Shown piece by piece: positions 1 to 11,133 of a DNA stretch of 64,000 nucleotides. The notes below the pieces were generated by a model that was not told the origin of the DNA, searched no databases, and saw only the letters and a list, made by a program, of their open reading frames with translations. This DNA is from Deinococcus radiopugnans ATCC 19172. GTDB lineage: Bacteria; Deinococcota; Deinococci; Deinococcales; Deinococcaceae. Made by a program: the position numbers and the translations under genes. The DNA lies in NCBI RefSeq assembly GCF_006335125.1, contig NZ_VDMO01000006.1, forward strand, positions 124,001 to 188,000. Reading direction: 5' to 3'. How positions within the stretch are numbered: the stretch's first letter is position 1; every line of letters starts with the position of its first letter.

Positions 1-10
1 GGGGGCTGTT

Positions 11-460
11 TTATCGCCGGTCCGCCTCCGGCTCCCGCTCACGCTGATCTTCCCCATTGGTCTGCGGATACAGCCAGCGCAGGAAGACCAGGAACAGCCC
101 GATCACCGTCGCCGTGCTGGTGGTCAGGAAAGCCACCAGCACGCTGCTGTCCAGCCGGAAGGGCCGCCCGCCCAGCTCACCCCAGCCGGCCGCCAGGGTC
201 AGGGTCACGTCGGCGATCAGCCAGCCCGCAGACAGGATAAACACGATGGCCCCCACACCCAGCCGCAGCAGCCGCTGGTCCACCGCCTCGCGGTAGCGCA
301 ATTGGCGGGTCATCCTCTCCAGATCGGTGTTGGAGATGGGGGCGCGGCGTTCGCTTTCCAGACCCTGCTGCACGGCCCGCTCGATGGCCGACTGAACGGG
401 TATGGGCGGGGCGGGTGAGGCTGCTGGCGCGTCGCCGAGCCGTCCCTGTGGTTCAGGCAC
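11..460 (-). CDS. Two-helix membrane protein, candidate Panacea-paired toxin
   Basis: A 149-residue protein of no family I recognise. The first ~60 residues are hydrophilic and Pro/Ala/Arg-rich. Two hydrophobic helices follow at about residues 67-92 and 104-128 with a short loop, then a charged tail rich in Glu and Arg. It starts at a GTG at 460 and overlaps the end of the upstream Panacea-domain gene by 8 nt, so the two are co-transcribed and probably translationally coupled. Panacea-domain antitoxins are known to pair with varied toxins, some of them small membrane proteins, so a membrane-acting toxin is a reasonable inference. It could equally be an unrelated small membrane protein. The downstream neighbour lies outside the window. 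Confidence 0.7.
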   Translation of the reverse strand: MPEPQGRLGDAPAASPAPPIPVQSAIERAVQQGLESERRAPISNTDLERMTRQLRYREAVDQRLLRLGVGAIVFILSAGWLIADVTLTLAAGWGELGGRPFRLDSSVLVAFLTTSTATVIGLFLVFLRWLYPQTNGEDQREREPEADRR

Positions 461-941
461 TGCGCGCCAGACTGGTGTAATACTCGCGGGTGATCTCGTC
501 GGGAATCAGGTTGTCCTGCAGGCCGTAGGTCTGGGACCACGGGCTGCCCGCGCGGTGCGTCAGGCGCGAGAGTTCACCGCCCTCCATGCCGCCGTACCCA
601 CTCCAGACGCTGCGGATCACTTCCAGCGCCTCGGGGTCGTTGGCCAGCTCAGGTTCGCCGGGCGCGACGGGCAGAGGCTCGGAAATCGGCACCCGGCCGC
701 GTTCGCCCCAGTGCTGCCACAGCCGCCGCACCACCGGCCCACGTTGCCAGGCATGCACCGTGTTGTACATCAGTGGCCGGCCCAGCAGCGCCAGCGTGTA
801 GCCGTGCGCGATGTACACCAGCTTGTGCACCTGCATCTGCGTGAGCGCGCGGCCCTCGGCGCGGGCCAGGTCCAGAAAGGCGTTCGCCACCACCTCGGCG
901 GCGTACCCGGTGCGTTTGGGATCGTCGATGGCGATGGTCAT
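453..941 (-). CDS. Panacea (DUF4065 / SocA-like) domain protein, putative antitoxin
   Basis: 162 residues. The sequence shows the usual start of the DUF4065/SocA-like fold: a helical N-terminus, the motif MQVHKLVYIAHGYTLA (about residues 40-55), then NTVHAWQRGPVVRRLW. In this family the K(L/V)xY...A and (W)xxGPV motifs are the hallmarks. Panacea proteins act as antitoxins or proteolytic adaptors. A good Shine-Dalgarno (AAAGGAGG) sits about 10 nt before the ATG, so this gene is leadered. The stop overlaps the GTG of the two-helix membrane protein by 8 nt. The family call is firm; the antitoxin role rests on family knowledge plus the overlapping partner. Confidence 0.85.
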   Translation of the reverse strand: MTIAIDDPKRTGYAAEVVANAFLDLARAEGRALTQMQVHKLVYIAHGYTLALLGRPLMYNTVHAWQRGPVVRRLWQHWGERGRVPISEPLPVAPGEPELANDPEALEVIRSVWSGYGGMEGGELSRLTHRAGSPWSQTYGLQDNLIPDEITREYYTSLARSA

Positions 942-966
942 GGCGTCTGCCCTCCTTTACGGCTCC

Positions 967-972
967 AGCGTA
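967..972 (-). promoter_or_regulatory. Possible -10 (TACGCT) for the Panacea operon
   Basis: TACGCT reads toward the Panacea gene, 25 nt before its ATG, leaving a short leader that contains the AAAGGAGG ribosome site. No convincing -35 is visible. Confidence 0.35.
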
Positions 973-1007
973 ACACTGCCAGCGTCGGGAGGCCAGCGTC
1001 TTGGCCG

Positions 1008-1787
1008 CTACAGTCGGCCCAGGTAGGCGTGCGTGCGGTAGGTCAGCGTGACGTGACCGTCCGAAGCGTGGGCGTCAAACGCCGCGTCCAACTGCCGTCC
1101 CACCGCCGCAAAGCCAGAATCGTCCGGTGACGGCAGGTAACTGACGCTGCCGGCCAGGGCACGCAGGCGCTCGCGACTCAGTGAAACGGGATTGTCGAAG
1201 GTCTGGACCTCGAAACCGCCCGGCATCAATCGGGGCAGCTCCCGCTCCGGCACCCGCGAGATCAGCTCGCCGTCCTCGCGGCTGAAGGCAGTCACGACTT
1301 CGCGGTAGGCGGCGTTGAAGCCTGCACCGTCCAACCCTGGGTCCACCCCGCGCCAGTCGTTCCAGACCAGCAGGACCTGCCCGTCTGGCCTCAGCACGCG
1401 CCGGAATTCCCGGACGGTGGGCGGCGGATCGAACCAGTGCGCGGCCTGCGCGGCCGTGATCAGCGACACCGAGGCGGAGGCCAGCGACGTGGCCTCGGAG
1501 GTGCCGGCATGGACGCGCAGACGGCCGCCCGCCACCTCTGCCTCCAGCGCCGTTTCGAGTTGGGCGCGCATCTCCGGGTTGGGTTCCACAGCGTCCACGG
1601 CGAAGGCTGACCCGCTGCCCTGCGCCAGCAGCAGCCGTGTGAACAGGCCCGTTCCCGCCCCGACGTCCGCCACGCGGCCAGAGAGCAGGCCCTGACCTGC
1701 CAGCCACTGACCCAGCGCGGCCGGATACGTCGGGCGGGCCGAGGCGTATACGCCCGCGCGGCCCAGAAAGCGGTCGGCATGGGTCAC
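1008..1787 (-). CDS. Class I SAM-dependent methyltransferase
   Basis: 259 residues from a GTG at 1787 (the open frame runs far upstream, but the GTG overlaps the stop of the preceding small membrane protein as GTGA, and the protein homology begins there). The N-terminus HADRFLGRAGVY is typical of the YcgJ/UbiE-like group. SAM motif I is VADVGAGTGLFTRLL (about residues 40-55), and the post-motif FRRVLRPDGQVLLVWND fits the methyltransferase-11 fold. The substrate cannot be predicted. It is translationally coupled to the upstream gene. Confidence 0.88.
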   Translation of the reverse strand: MTHADRFLGRAGVYASARPTYPAALGQWLAGQGLLSGRVADVGAGTGLFTRLLLAQGSGSAFAVDAVEPNPEMRAQLETALEAEVAGGRLRVHAGTSEATSLASASVSLITAAQAAHWFDPPPTVREFRRVLRPDGQVLLVWNDWRGVDPGLDGAGFNAAYREVVTAFSREDGELISRVPERELPRLMPGGFEVQTFDNPVSLSRERLRALAGSVSYLPSPDDSGFAAVGRQLDAAFDAHASDGHVTLTYRTHAYLGRL

Positions 1788-2053
1788 GCCTTGACCTTCG
1801 CCTTCTTCACGCGCAGGGGTTCGGGCGCGGCCGCCACGCGCGACGAGGGCCGCCACGCACTCGCCAGAAAGTACGCCAGCCCGCCCAGCGCCCCCACCAC
1901 GATCAGGAAGCCCAGCAGACGCCACAGCACCGCCGCCGTGCCCACCACGAACGCGCCCAGCCCCACCAGCAGTTGCCCCAGCAACCACACCAGCGAGAGC
2001 GCCGCGATGGCCAGCAGCACCACGCCGATGACGGCCAGAATCAGTCTTGCCAT
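1784..2053 (-). CDS. Small hydrophobic membrane protein
   Basis: 89 residues from ATG 2053; the open frame extends upstream to 2209, but that part is compositionally unlike a protein. Two to three hydrophobic stretches cover residues 1-70, followed by a basic tail ending in KKAKVKA. No family recognised. Its TGA overlaps the GTG of the methyltransferase (GTGA), so the two form an operon. Start uncertain because no strong ribosome site is visible. Confidence 0.6.
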   Translation of the reverse strand: MARLILAVIGVVLLAIAALSLVWLLGQLLVGLGAFVVGTAAVLWRLLGFLIVVGALGGLAYFLASAWRPSSRVAAAPEPLRVKKAKVKA

Positions 2054-2226
2054 CCCAGAAGAATAGGGCAGACGGACCGGCAGCGGGAGTGAACCGTCTG
2101 GTCCGGCCTTTTCCGGGGGGACAAAGGTGGATGACGACGGTGAATTCGGTGTGCCCCGGACGGCGCATCTGTATTGTTCGCCTGGACCAGCCTTTCTCTG
2201 TCGCTCCAAGAATCACGAAAGAGACT

Positions 2227-2254
2227 GGGGCCGCGAGCTGCACGCCCCGGCCCC
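2227..2254 (-). terminator. Hairpin after icd
   Basis: GGGGCCG and CGGCCCC arms about 20 nt after the icd stop, read on the minus strand, followed by a loose pyrimidine stretch instead of a pure T run. Weak terminator candidate. Confidence 0.4.
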
Positions 2255-2272
2255 AGCCCCTGATACCGAGCT

Positions 2273-3517
<1,245 letters not shown>

Positions 3518-3524
3518 AACCTCC

Positions 3525-3530
3525 AATCTA
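3525..3530 (-). promoter_or_regulatory. -10 TAGATT for icd, leaderless
   Basis: TAGATT ends 7 nt before ATG 3517, so transcription would begin at or next to the start codon. Confidence 0.5.
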
Positions 3531-3731
3531 GCGCCTTGAGGTGAGCCTGGGAAAATAGAGGGCTGTTACTGTCCGGGTTTGGGCCGGGTTCAAAACACAA
3601 GATGAGAGCCACCATCAGGAAGTTCCCTTGGAACGGTATCGCCCTCTGAAGGTTCGCCTCACCGCGTTCGGCAACTGGGAGGGCATGGTGGGGGCACCTT
3701 AACCGGAATCCAACTTCAGGAGGTCATTTAC

Positions 3732-3977
3732 ATGAGTGACGACAAGAGTACTGCCGGGAACATGCTGGACGCCGCCAAGGCCAAGATCAACGAGGGTGCA
3801 GACCGCGCCCGCGCCGCTGGACACGATCTGGCCTCCAATGTGGGCGGCACCATGGACAACATGGGCGACAAGGCCAAGGCCACCGAAGACCGGGCCAAGG
3901 CCGAAGTCCACAACGCTGAAGCGCACGCCAATTACAACGAAGGCAAGCGCGAAGCCAAGGACGGCGACGGTCACTAA
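3732..3977 (+). CDS. CsbD-like hydrophilic stress protein
   Basis: 81 residues, rich in Ala, Asp, Lys, Asn and Glu with no hydrophobic core. Helical repeats such as NMLDAAKAKINEGADRA and NMGDKAKATEDRAKAE resemble CsbD/LEA-type proteins made in stationary phase or desiccation. The start is fixed by a strong AGGAGG 8 nt before the ATG, unlike the leaderless neighbours. It stands alone and ends in a clear terminator. A desiccation or general-stress role is inferred from composition. Confidence 0.8.
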   Translation: MSDDKSTAGNMLDAAKAKINEGADRARAAGHDLASNVGGTMDNMGDKAKATEDRAKAEVHNAEAHANYNEGKREAKDGDGH

Positions 3978-4012
3978 GACCTGAGCGTTCAGGATCCAGA
4001 GTTCCAGCCTCC

Positions 4013-4037
4013 GCCCCCTGTGGGTGGGGGCTTTTTT
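4013..4037 (+). terminator. Rho-independent terminator of the CsbD-like gene
   Basis: GCCCCC and GGGGGC arms around a 7-nt loop, followed by six T. Confidence 0.85.
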
Positions 4038-4058
4038 GTGGCCTCAACGCATGTGAAG

Positions 4059-4064
4059 TATCCT
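4059..4064 (+). promoter_or_regulatory. -10 TATCCT, leaderless start
   Basis: TATCCT ends 6 nt before the ATG of the lipoprotein gene at 4071. Confidence 0.5.
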
Positions 4065-4070
4065 GCGGCC

Positions 4071-4463
4071 ATGCGCAAGCTCCTCTTGCTGGCTCTGTCT
4101 GCTTGTACTCTCTCAGCCTGTCATCCTGTCGCTATCCCCGAAGAAGTGGTGATGACTACCAAAACAACCCTGCCCGCCAGCGTAGGAGCCAGAGAGGACT
4201 TGACCATCGGCCTTAAGGTCATTCAGGGCTGCACGTTTTTCAGCAAGGTGAACGTGGTGGAGCGCAACGCAAGCAAGCTCAGCATTCAGGTGATTGGTAA
4301 AACGCAAAAGCCCTGTCCGGCCGTTCCTAACGCGGCGGCCCGTGATCTGACCTTCACTGATAGGGTTGGCCCGTACTTTGAAGAACCGGGGTTTCCCGAA
4401 CGCACCAATCCTTTTGAGATTTGGGTCAACGGCAGCAAGGCAGGCACCGTCACCGTCCAGTAA
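4071..4463 (+). CDS. Small lipoprotein, paralogue of the one at 6401
   Basis: 130 residues with a lipoprotein signal: MRKLLLLALSACTLSAC, the Cys after LSA being the lipidation site. The mature part has a CTFFSKVNVVERN segment and ends in RTNPFEIWVNGSKAGTVTVQ. The second lipoprotein at 6401-6799 ends RTNPFEIIVNGKSYGTVRIQ and has the same size and layout, so the two are paralogues. No known family recognised; the C-terminal half looks like a short beta domain. It stands just upstream of the sugar permeases but has its own terminator before it and a promoter of its own. Confidence 0.82.
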   Translation: MRKLLLLALSACTLSACHPVAIPEEVVMTTKTTLPASVGAREDLTIGLKVIQGCTFFSKVNVVERNASKLSIQVIGKTQKPCPAVPNAAARDLTFTDRVGPYFEEPGFPERTNPFEIWVNGSKAGTVTVQ

Positions 4464-4492
4464 AGCTGCGCTCTCCCCTACGGTCATGCCGC

Positions 4493-4498
4493 TACACT
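4493..4498 (+). promoter_or_regulatory. -10 TACACT for the permease operon
   Basis: TACACT ends 7 nt before ATG 4506. Confidence 0.55.
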
Positions 4499-4505
4499 TT
4501 TGCCC

Positions 4506-5438
4506 ATGACCACCACTCCCCGGCGGGTGTCGCGCCGAGAACAGCACCGTGTCGGCGGCACCGGGGCGAAAGTCACCGCGCGCAACACGCTGATCGCCTA
4601 CGCCTTCCTACTGCCCTTTCTGATCTTGCTGGTGGTGTACCACACCTGGCCGGTGATCTTCGGCACGTATCTGGCCTTCACGAAATACAACATCATCAGC
4701 CCGCCGCAGTGGGTGGGCCTGGACAACTTTAAGGAGCTGTGGCAGGACGAGCAGTTCTGGTCTGGCCTGACCAACAGCCTCAAGTACATCCTGATCGTGC
4801 CGGTGATTCAGATTTTGGCCCTGCTGGTGGCGCTGCTGGTCAACCGGCCTATGAAGGGCATCGGCTTTTTCCGCACGGCGTTCTACGTGCCGGTGGTCAC
4901 CAGTTTTGCGGTGGTGGGCCTGATCTGGAACTGGATGTACCAGCAGGACGGGGCCGTCAACACCATTTTAAGGATGATCGGGCTGTCCCAGAAGGGCAGT
5001 TTTTTGAACAACCCGGCCACCGCGCTGTACGCCGTGATGTTCGTGACGCTGTGGAAAGGGATCGGCTACTACATGGTGCTGTATCTGGCAGGCCTGCAGG
5101 GCATCAGCCCGGAGCTGGAGGAGGCGGCCACCATCGACGGCGCGAGCCGCCCGCAGGTGTTCTGGAACATCACGCTGCCAGGGCTGCGCCCCACCATTCT
5201 GGTGTGCAGCCTGCTGAGCACCATCAGCGCCATCAAGGTATTCGAGGAAATCTACGTGATGACCCAGGGCGGCCCCGCCGGAAGCACGTACTCGGCGCTG
5301 TTCTACACGTATTCGCGGGCCTTTCAGGACTTTCAGTACGGACTGGCCGCCGCCGGGGGCATCATCATCGCGGTGATTTCCATCATCTTCGGGCTGATCA
5401 ATTTCCGTCTGACGCGGGGGGGAAAAGCCGATGCTTAA
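4506..5438 (+). CDS. Carbohydrate ABC transporter permease (MalF type)
   Basis: 310 residues, about six membrane helices. N-terminal RNTLIAYAFLLPFLILL is typical of the MalF/UgpA-like permeases, and the cytoplasmic EAA loop reads EEAATIDGASRPQVFWNITLP (split here across helices 4-5), the contact site for the ATPase. It forms a heterodimer with the next gene, which overlaps it by 8 nt. No substrate-binding protein or ATPase gene is present in the window, so the cognate partners must be elsewhere; the ATPase is often a shared MsmK-type protein. Substrate: a sugar or sugar derivative, not resolvable. Confidence 0.93.
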   Translation: MTTTPRRVSRREQHRVGGTGAKVTARNTLIAYAFLLPFLILLVVYHTWPVIFGTYLAFTKYNIISPPQWVGLDNFKELWQDEQFWSGLTNSLKYILIVPVIQILALLVALLVNRPMKGIGFFRTAFYVPVVTSFAVVGLIWNWMYQQDGAVNTILRMIGLSQKGSFLNNPATALYAVMFVTLWKGIGYYMVLYLAGLQGISPELEEAATIDGASRPQVFWNITLPGLRPTILVCSLLSTISAIKVFEEIYVMTQGGPAGSTYSALFYTYSRAFQDFQYGLAAAGGIIIAVISIIFGLINFRLTRGGKADA

Positions 5439-6357
5439 GGCACGCCCCGCCCCGGCCCAGCCCGATTCCTTTGCCGTCACCGCTGCCCGGCTGAAGGCCA
5501 AGCGCATCCAGCGCCGCCGCCTGACCGATGTGCTGGCCTACGCCGTGCTGACTGTGATCGCGCTGATCATGCTGTACCCGTTCTACTGGACGCTGATTAC
5601 CAGCTTCGAGCCGACGGGCAACATCTACGAGGCCAAGATCCTGCCCAAAGCGGTGGGCCTGCGCAACTACGCCGAGATGTGGAAAGGCACCACCGTCCCC
5701 TTCTGGCGGCTGATTCTCAACAGCCTGATCATCTGCACGCTGGGCGTGACCCTCACCGTGACGCTGGCGACGCTAGCCGCCTATCCGCTGGCGAAGATGC
5801 GCTTTCCGGGCCGTGACCTGATCTTCTACGCGATTCTGGCACTGATGGTGCTGCCCAACGAGTCAGGGCTGATCGTCAACTACATCACCACGATTAAGCT
5901 GGGGCTGTTGCAGCAGACCAATCCGGTGATCGACGCCATCCGGCAGTACCTCGCGGTGGTGCTGCCGGGGCTGGCGAGCATCGTGGGCCTGTTCCTACTG
6001 CGGCAGGCGTACCTGGGCATTCCGCTGGAGCTGATCGAGGCCGCCCGCATCGACGGGGCCTCCGAGCTGACCATCTGGCGGCGGATCATGCTGCCGCTGG
6101 CGACGCCCACGATTGCGGCGTTCGCCATTCTGGAATTCGTGGCGTACTGGAACTCGTTCCTGTGGGCGCGGATCATGCTGCCCGACAAGAACCTGCTGCC
6201 GCTGTCGGCGGGCCTGCTGGAACTCAGCGGAACATTCAGCACCAACAGCCGCGCAGTGATGGCGGGCGCGGTGATCACGATTATTCCCATCCTGATCGTC
6301 TTCGCCTTCGGGCAGAAGTACTTCATGAAGGGATTGGAGGGGGCGGTGAAGGGGTGA
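5431..6357 (+). CDS. Carbohydrate ABC transporter permease (MalG type)
   Basis: 308 residues, six predicted helices. The EAA motif is EAARIDGASELTIWRRIMLP, characteristic of the MalG/UgpE-like partner, and the C-terminus FGQKYFMKGLEGAVKG is the usual end of this family. It begins inside the preceding permease gene (8-nt overlap). The following lipoprotein and FAD oxidoreductase genes lie close behind and probably share its transcript. Confidence 0.93.
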   Translation: MLKARPAPAQPDSFAVTAARLKAKRIQRRRLTDVLAYAVLTVIALIMLYPFYWTLITSFEPTGNIYEAKILPKAVGLRNYAEMWKGTTVPFWRLILNSLIICTLGVTLTVTLATLAAYPLAKMRFPGRDLIFYAILALMVLPNESGLIVNYITTIKLGLLQQTNPVIDAIRQYLAVVLPGLASIVGLFLLRQAYLGIPLELIEAARIDGASELTIWRRIMLPLATPTIAAFAILEFVAYWNSFLWARIMLPDKNLLPLSAGLLELSGTFSTNSRAVMAGAVITIIPILIVFAFGQKYFMKGLEGAVKG

Positions 6358-6400
6358 ATGGGGGCTACGGATTCCGTCGTACCAGTAGGGGGATGAACAC

Positions 6401-6795
6401 ATGAAAACAACGCTGGCTGCTCTGACTTTTGCCGTCATGTTGACCGCCTGTGGCTCTCAGGAAACCACGATCCGTGCCTGGCTGGAGCCTGACGTTCTTG
6501 GCGTGGTGGATGTGGACTTCCCGGCCACCCTCAGCGCCACGGATTCTCTGACCCTCACCCTCCACTACAGTGAGACCTGTGTTCAGTCGGACGAGCGAAT
6601 CAGCGTGTTCTCGCGCACGGCCACGGAGCTTCGGCTGGGTGCAACGGCCACTTATGCCAGGCAAGAGCCATCCCTGGCGTGTCCTCCCGTTTATATCGAA
6701 AAAACGCTGGACTACACCGATCCCGGCACCCCGACACGCACCAATCCCTTCGAGATCATCGTGAACGGCAAATCCTACGGAACCGTCCGCATCCA

Positions 6796-6799
<4 letters not shown>
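6401..6799 (+). CDS. Small lipoprotein, paralogue of the one at 4071
   Basis: 132 residues. MKTTLAALTFAVMLTAC is a lipoprotein signal with lipobox LTAC. The mature domain shares layout with the 4071-4463 protein: a Cys in the first strand (SETCVQ), a second Cys before a proline (LACPP), and the ending RTNPFEIIVNGKSYGTVRIQ. A ribosome site (AGGGGG) precedes the ATG, so unlike its paralogue it is leadered and fits inside the permease operon. Its TGA overlaps the GTG of the FAD oxidoreductase. A role as an accessory surface component of the transporter is speculation. Confidence 0.82.
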
Positions 6800-8267
<1,468 letters not shown>

Positions 8268-8271
<4 letters not shown>

Positions 8272-8816
8272 GCCGAGCCACAACGCTGCACTCCGAACGC
8301 GCCTACCGCATCGAGCCCGAATCCCAGTACACACCGCAGATCGGCGCACTGGTGGAGATGATGAACTACACCCGCCTGACCACCTTGCAGGCGGTGGAGG
8401 GGCTGACGACAGAGCAAGTCGACACCGTGCCCGAGGGCTTCGGCAACTCCATTGGCATGCTGCTGGCGCACATCGCGGCGGTAGACCGGGTTTACCAGAT
8501 GATGTCGTTCGAGGGCCGCGATTTTGGGGAGATGGACGGGGCCATCATGGGCGGGCTGTCGATGGGCCAGCAGGGCACGCCGCCTCCCACCGGGCAGAGC
8601 CTGGACACCCTGCTGGCCGAGCTGGACGCCGCTCGCAAGCTCACGCTGGACACCTTCACCACCAAAGACGACGACTGGCTGGCCTCGCGCCTGCCTGCGC
8701 CCTACGACGACATGAACCAGCACTGGGCGTGGTTTCACGTCATGGAGGACGAGGTCAGCCACCGGGGGCAGATCCGAATTCTGCGGAAACACGTCGCACC
8801 AAAGAAGAAGGAGTGA
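8268..8816 (+). CDS. DinB family protein
   Basis: 182 residues. The four-helix DinB/YfiT fold is indicated by the metal-site histidines: LLAHIAAVDRVY (about residue 66) and WFHVMEDEVSHRGQIRILRKH (about 150-165). DinB-like proteins bind a divalent metal through three histidines; many act as thiol-dependent transferases, and they are expanded in Deinococcus. The ATG overlaps the stop of the FAD oxidoreductase (ATGA) and the TGA overlaps the next GTG, so this is the middle of a coupled run. The reaction is unknown. Confidence 0.88.
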
Positions 8817-9331
8817 GCGGCGAATTTCTGCTGATCCGGCACGCGAAGGCCAGCGGACAGGCTCCCGACGCGCCGCTGACGGCGGAGGGGCAAATGCAGG
8901 CGCAGCGACTGGCCGCGCAACTCGCCCAGCACCCCATCACCCGCGTCGTCAGCAGTCCGTGGCGGCGGGCGGTGGACACGGCGCGGCCTATCGCACAGGC
9001 GCTGGGCCTGAAGATCGAGACCGATGGACGGCTGACTGAGCGCGTCCTGAGCCCCACCGATCTCCCCCATTGGCAGACCGTCTTGAGGGCAAGTTTCGCC
9101 GCACCTGCGCTGAAGCTGCCCGGCGGCGAATCCGGCATGGGAGCCAAAGCCCGCGCCCTGGCCGCCCTTCACGACGCGCGGGATCCGCATGGTCTCACCG
9201 CCGTCTTCACGCACGGCAACCTGCTGGCGCTGCTGCTGGGCCTGGACTACGAGGGCTGGGCGGGATTAAGAAACCCGGATGTGTGGCAGTTCAGTCTGGA
9301 CGGACAGGCTTCGCGTATACCGTTGGCATGA
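8813..9331 (+). CDS. Histidine phosphatase family protein (SixA-like)
   Basis: 172 residues from GTG 8813, which overlaps the DinB stop as GTGA. The phosphohistidine motif is LLIRHAKASG at residues 6-15 (RHA, as in SixA, in place of RHG), followed by LTAEGQMQAQRLA and VVSSPWRRAVDTA; the second catalytic histidine is in AVFTHGNLLALLL. Likely a small phosphatase acting on phosphohistidine or a small phosphoester. Its stop overlaps the ATG of the hydrolase. Confidence 0.9.
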   Translation: MSGEFLLIRHAKASGQAPDAPLTAEGQMQAQRLAAQLAQHPITRVVSSPWRRAVDTARPIAQALGLKIETDGRLTERVLSPTDLPHWQTVLRASFAAPALKLPGGESGMGAKARALAALHDARDPHGLTAVFTHGNLLALLLGLDYEGWAGLRNPDVWQFSLDGQASRIPLA

Positions 9332-10107
9332 CCCGCGCCTTCCATCCCTCAGATCCGCACGCCGCGCCCACGGCGAACGGGCTGCCCTACCGCGTCGAAC
9401 GCCGTGTCCTGGCCGGGATTCCCTGCCTGCTGGAACTGCCCCCGGAAGGTCAGGACGTGCAGGCGGTCTGCCTCGTCCATCACGGGGCCTGGGCCGCCAA
9501 GGAGGGCAAGCTGGGCGTGTATGCCGCGCTGGCAACGCGCGGCACGGCGGTGGTGATTCCCGATGCCCCGCTGCACGGCGAGCGGCAGGCCGACACCCCA
9601 CCCGGCCTGAATGCCCGCGAGTATGTCTGGGAGAGCGTGCGCCGCTCGGTGGCCGAGGCCCCGGCCCTGCTGGACGCAGTGGTAGAGCTGTATAGCCCAG
9701 TGCCCACCGTCGCCGTCGGCTCTAGCATGGGCGGCTACGTGGCACTGACGCTGGCCCGCACCGAGGCGCGAATCGGGCGGGCGGCGGCGCTGATCACCTC
9801 CGGCGTGTGGCACGAGCCGGAGGTGGGGCGGCCAGAACTCGTGCGCTTTCTGGATGAACACCGGCCCAACACGCACGCCGACGACTTTCCACCCACGCCG
9901 CTGCTGCTGGCGAGCGGGGACAGTGACCCGACGTTTGAGCTGGACGCGCATCACGTGCCGACAGCGCAGGCGTTGCGCGCCGCGTACGCGCGGGCGGGAC
10001 AGTCTGACCACTTCAACGAACAGGTCTTCGCCGGGGTGGGCCACTACACCAGCCAGGGCATGCGGGACGCGGTGGTGGATTTTCTGACCCGGACGGACGT
10101 GCCGTAG
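9328..10107 (+). CDS. Alpha/beta hydrolase (dienelactone hydrolase/prolyl oligopeptidase-like)
   Basis: 259 residues from ATG 9328 (ATGA overlap with the phosphatase). Oxyanion segment LVHHGAWAAKEG, nucleophile elbow VAVGSSMGGYVAL (Ser about residue 133), acid in LASGDSDPTFELD, and the catalytic His in GVGHYTSQGMRD. The triad is complete. The closest-known group is the YitV/YqiA-like esterases. Last gene of the overlapping run beginning with the lipoprotein at 6401. Confidence 0.88.
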   Translation: MTRAFHPSDPHAAPTANGLPYRVERRVLAGIPCLLELPPEGQDVQAVCLVHHGAWAAKEGKLGVYAALATRGTAVVIPDAPLHGERQADTPPGLNAREYVWESVRRSVAEAPALLDAVVELYSPVPTVAVGSSMGGYVALTLARTEARIGRAAALITSGVWHEPEVGRPELVRFLDEHRPNTHADDFPPTPLLLASGDSDPTFELDAHHVPTAQALRAAYARAGQSDHFNEQVFAGVGHYTSQGMRDAVVDFLTRTDVP

Positions 10108-10110
10108 CAT
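10105..10110 (+). promoter_or_regulatory. -10 TAGCAT for the DsbA-like gene
   Basis: TAGCAT overlaps the stop codon of the preceding hydrolase and ends 6 nt before ATG 10117. Confidence 0.5.
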
Positions 10111-10116
10111 GGGCGC

Positions 10117-11133
10117 ATGCCATTCAACGCAACCAACCGCCTGAAACGGGCCCCGCTGCTGGCCGCGCTGGGTTTGATCGGCCTGGGCCTGGGCCGCGCC
10201 GGGGCGCAGGTGGGCCAGCCGCTCGCCCCGTTCCTGAACAGCCCGTCGCTGGCCGACGTCAAACAGGGGGCGGCGGGCCTGCTGACCTTCGCCGACGGGT
10301 CCAGCGCCGTCCTCCAGAGCCGGGGCGGCTACGTGACCGGCGCGAAGATCACCGTGTCGAACGTGGACCCACAGAAGGCGGCGGCGCGGGCGGCCGAGTT
10401 GACCGGGCTGCTCAGCGGTTTTGGCAGCGGGCTGGCCGAACCTTTGCTCGGCTTTCTGGGCCGCGAGGACGTGGGCAAGAAATTGCTGGAGGGGCTGACG
10501 GTCGACGCCGAGCCGTTCGCGATCACGGTCAAGGCCGACGCCCAGTTGCTGTCCGTGGACCTCAAGCTAGCCCGCGTGCCGGACGGTGCCTTCGCGCCCA
10601 CCGCCAACGCCCTGCCCGCCCGCCGCGTCAGCAAGAATGACGTGGTGCTGCGCGTCTACAGCGATTTCCAGTGCCCGTACTGCCGTCAGTTCGAGAGCGA
10701 GACGCTGCCTGCCCTGCTGCGCTCCCTGCCGGACGACGTGCGCGTGGAATTCCACCAGTTTCCGCTGGAAAGCATTCACCCGCTGGCCCGCCCCGCCGCC
10801 GAGGCCAGCGAATGCGCCGCGAAGCAGGGCAAATTCTGGGCCTACAAGGACGCACTGTTCCGCGATCAGTCGTGGCTGGCGGGCCAGGCAGACGAGGTCT
10901 TTGCGGCCCTGGCTGCCGAGACGGGCCTGAACACCGGCACCTTCAACACCTGTCTGGCAACGCGCGGCGGCCAGGCGGCCGTGGACGCCGGGCTGGCCGA
11001 GGCCGAACGCCTGGGCCTGAACGGCACGCCCAGCGTGTTTGTCGGCCCCTACCAGGCGGCCAATCCCTTCGACACGGCGGGGCTGCTGGACCTCATCAAG
11101 TTCACCCGCGCGGTGGAGGGCGGCCAGCCTTGA
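10117..11133 (+). CDS. DsbA-family thioredoxin-like protein
   Basis: 338 residues with an N-terminal signal or membrane anchor (LLAALGLIGLGLGRAGAQ). Residues ~35-165 form an extra domain I do not recognise; the C-terminal half is a DsbA/DSBA-like thioredoxin fold with the active site YSDFQCPYCRQFE (CPYC, about residue 188) and the cis-proline in LNGTPSVFVGPY. It is probably an envelope thiol oxidase or isomerase. The stop TGA overlaps the TTG start of the editing protein gene. Confidence 0.9.
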   Translation: MPFNATNRLKRAPLLAALGLIGLGLGRAGAQVGQPLAPFLNSPSLADVKQGAAGLLTFADGSSAVLQSRGGYVTGAKITVSNVDPQKAAARAAELTGLLSGFGSGLAEPLLGFLGREDVGKKLLEGLTVDAEPFAITVKADAQLLSVDLKLARVPDGAFAPTANALPARRVSKNDVVLRVYSDFQCPYCRQFESETLPALLRSLPDDVRVEFHQFPLESIHPLARPAAEASECAAKQGKFWAYKDALFRDQSWLAGQADEVFAALAAETGLNTGTFNTCLATRGGQAAVDAGLAEAERLGLNGTPSVFVGPYQAANPFDTAGLLDLIKFTRAVEGGQP

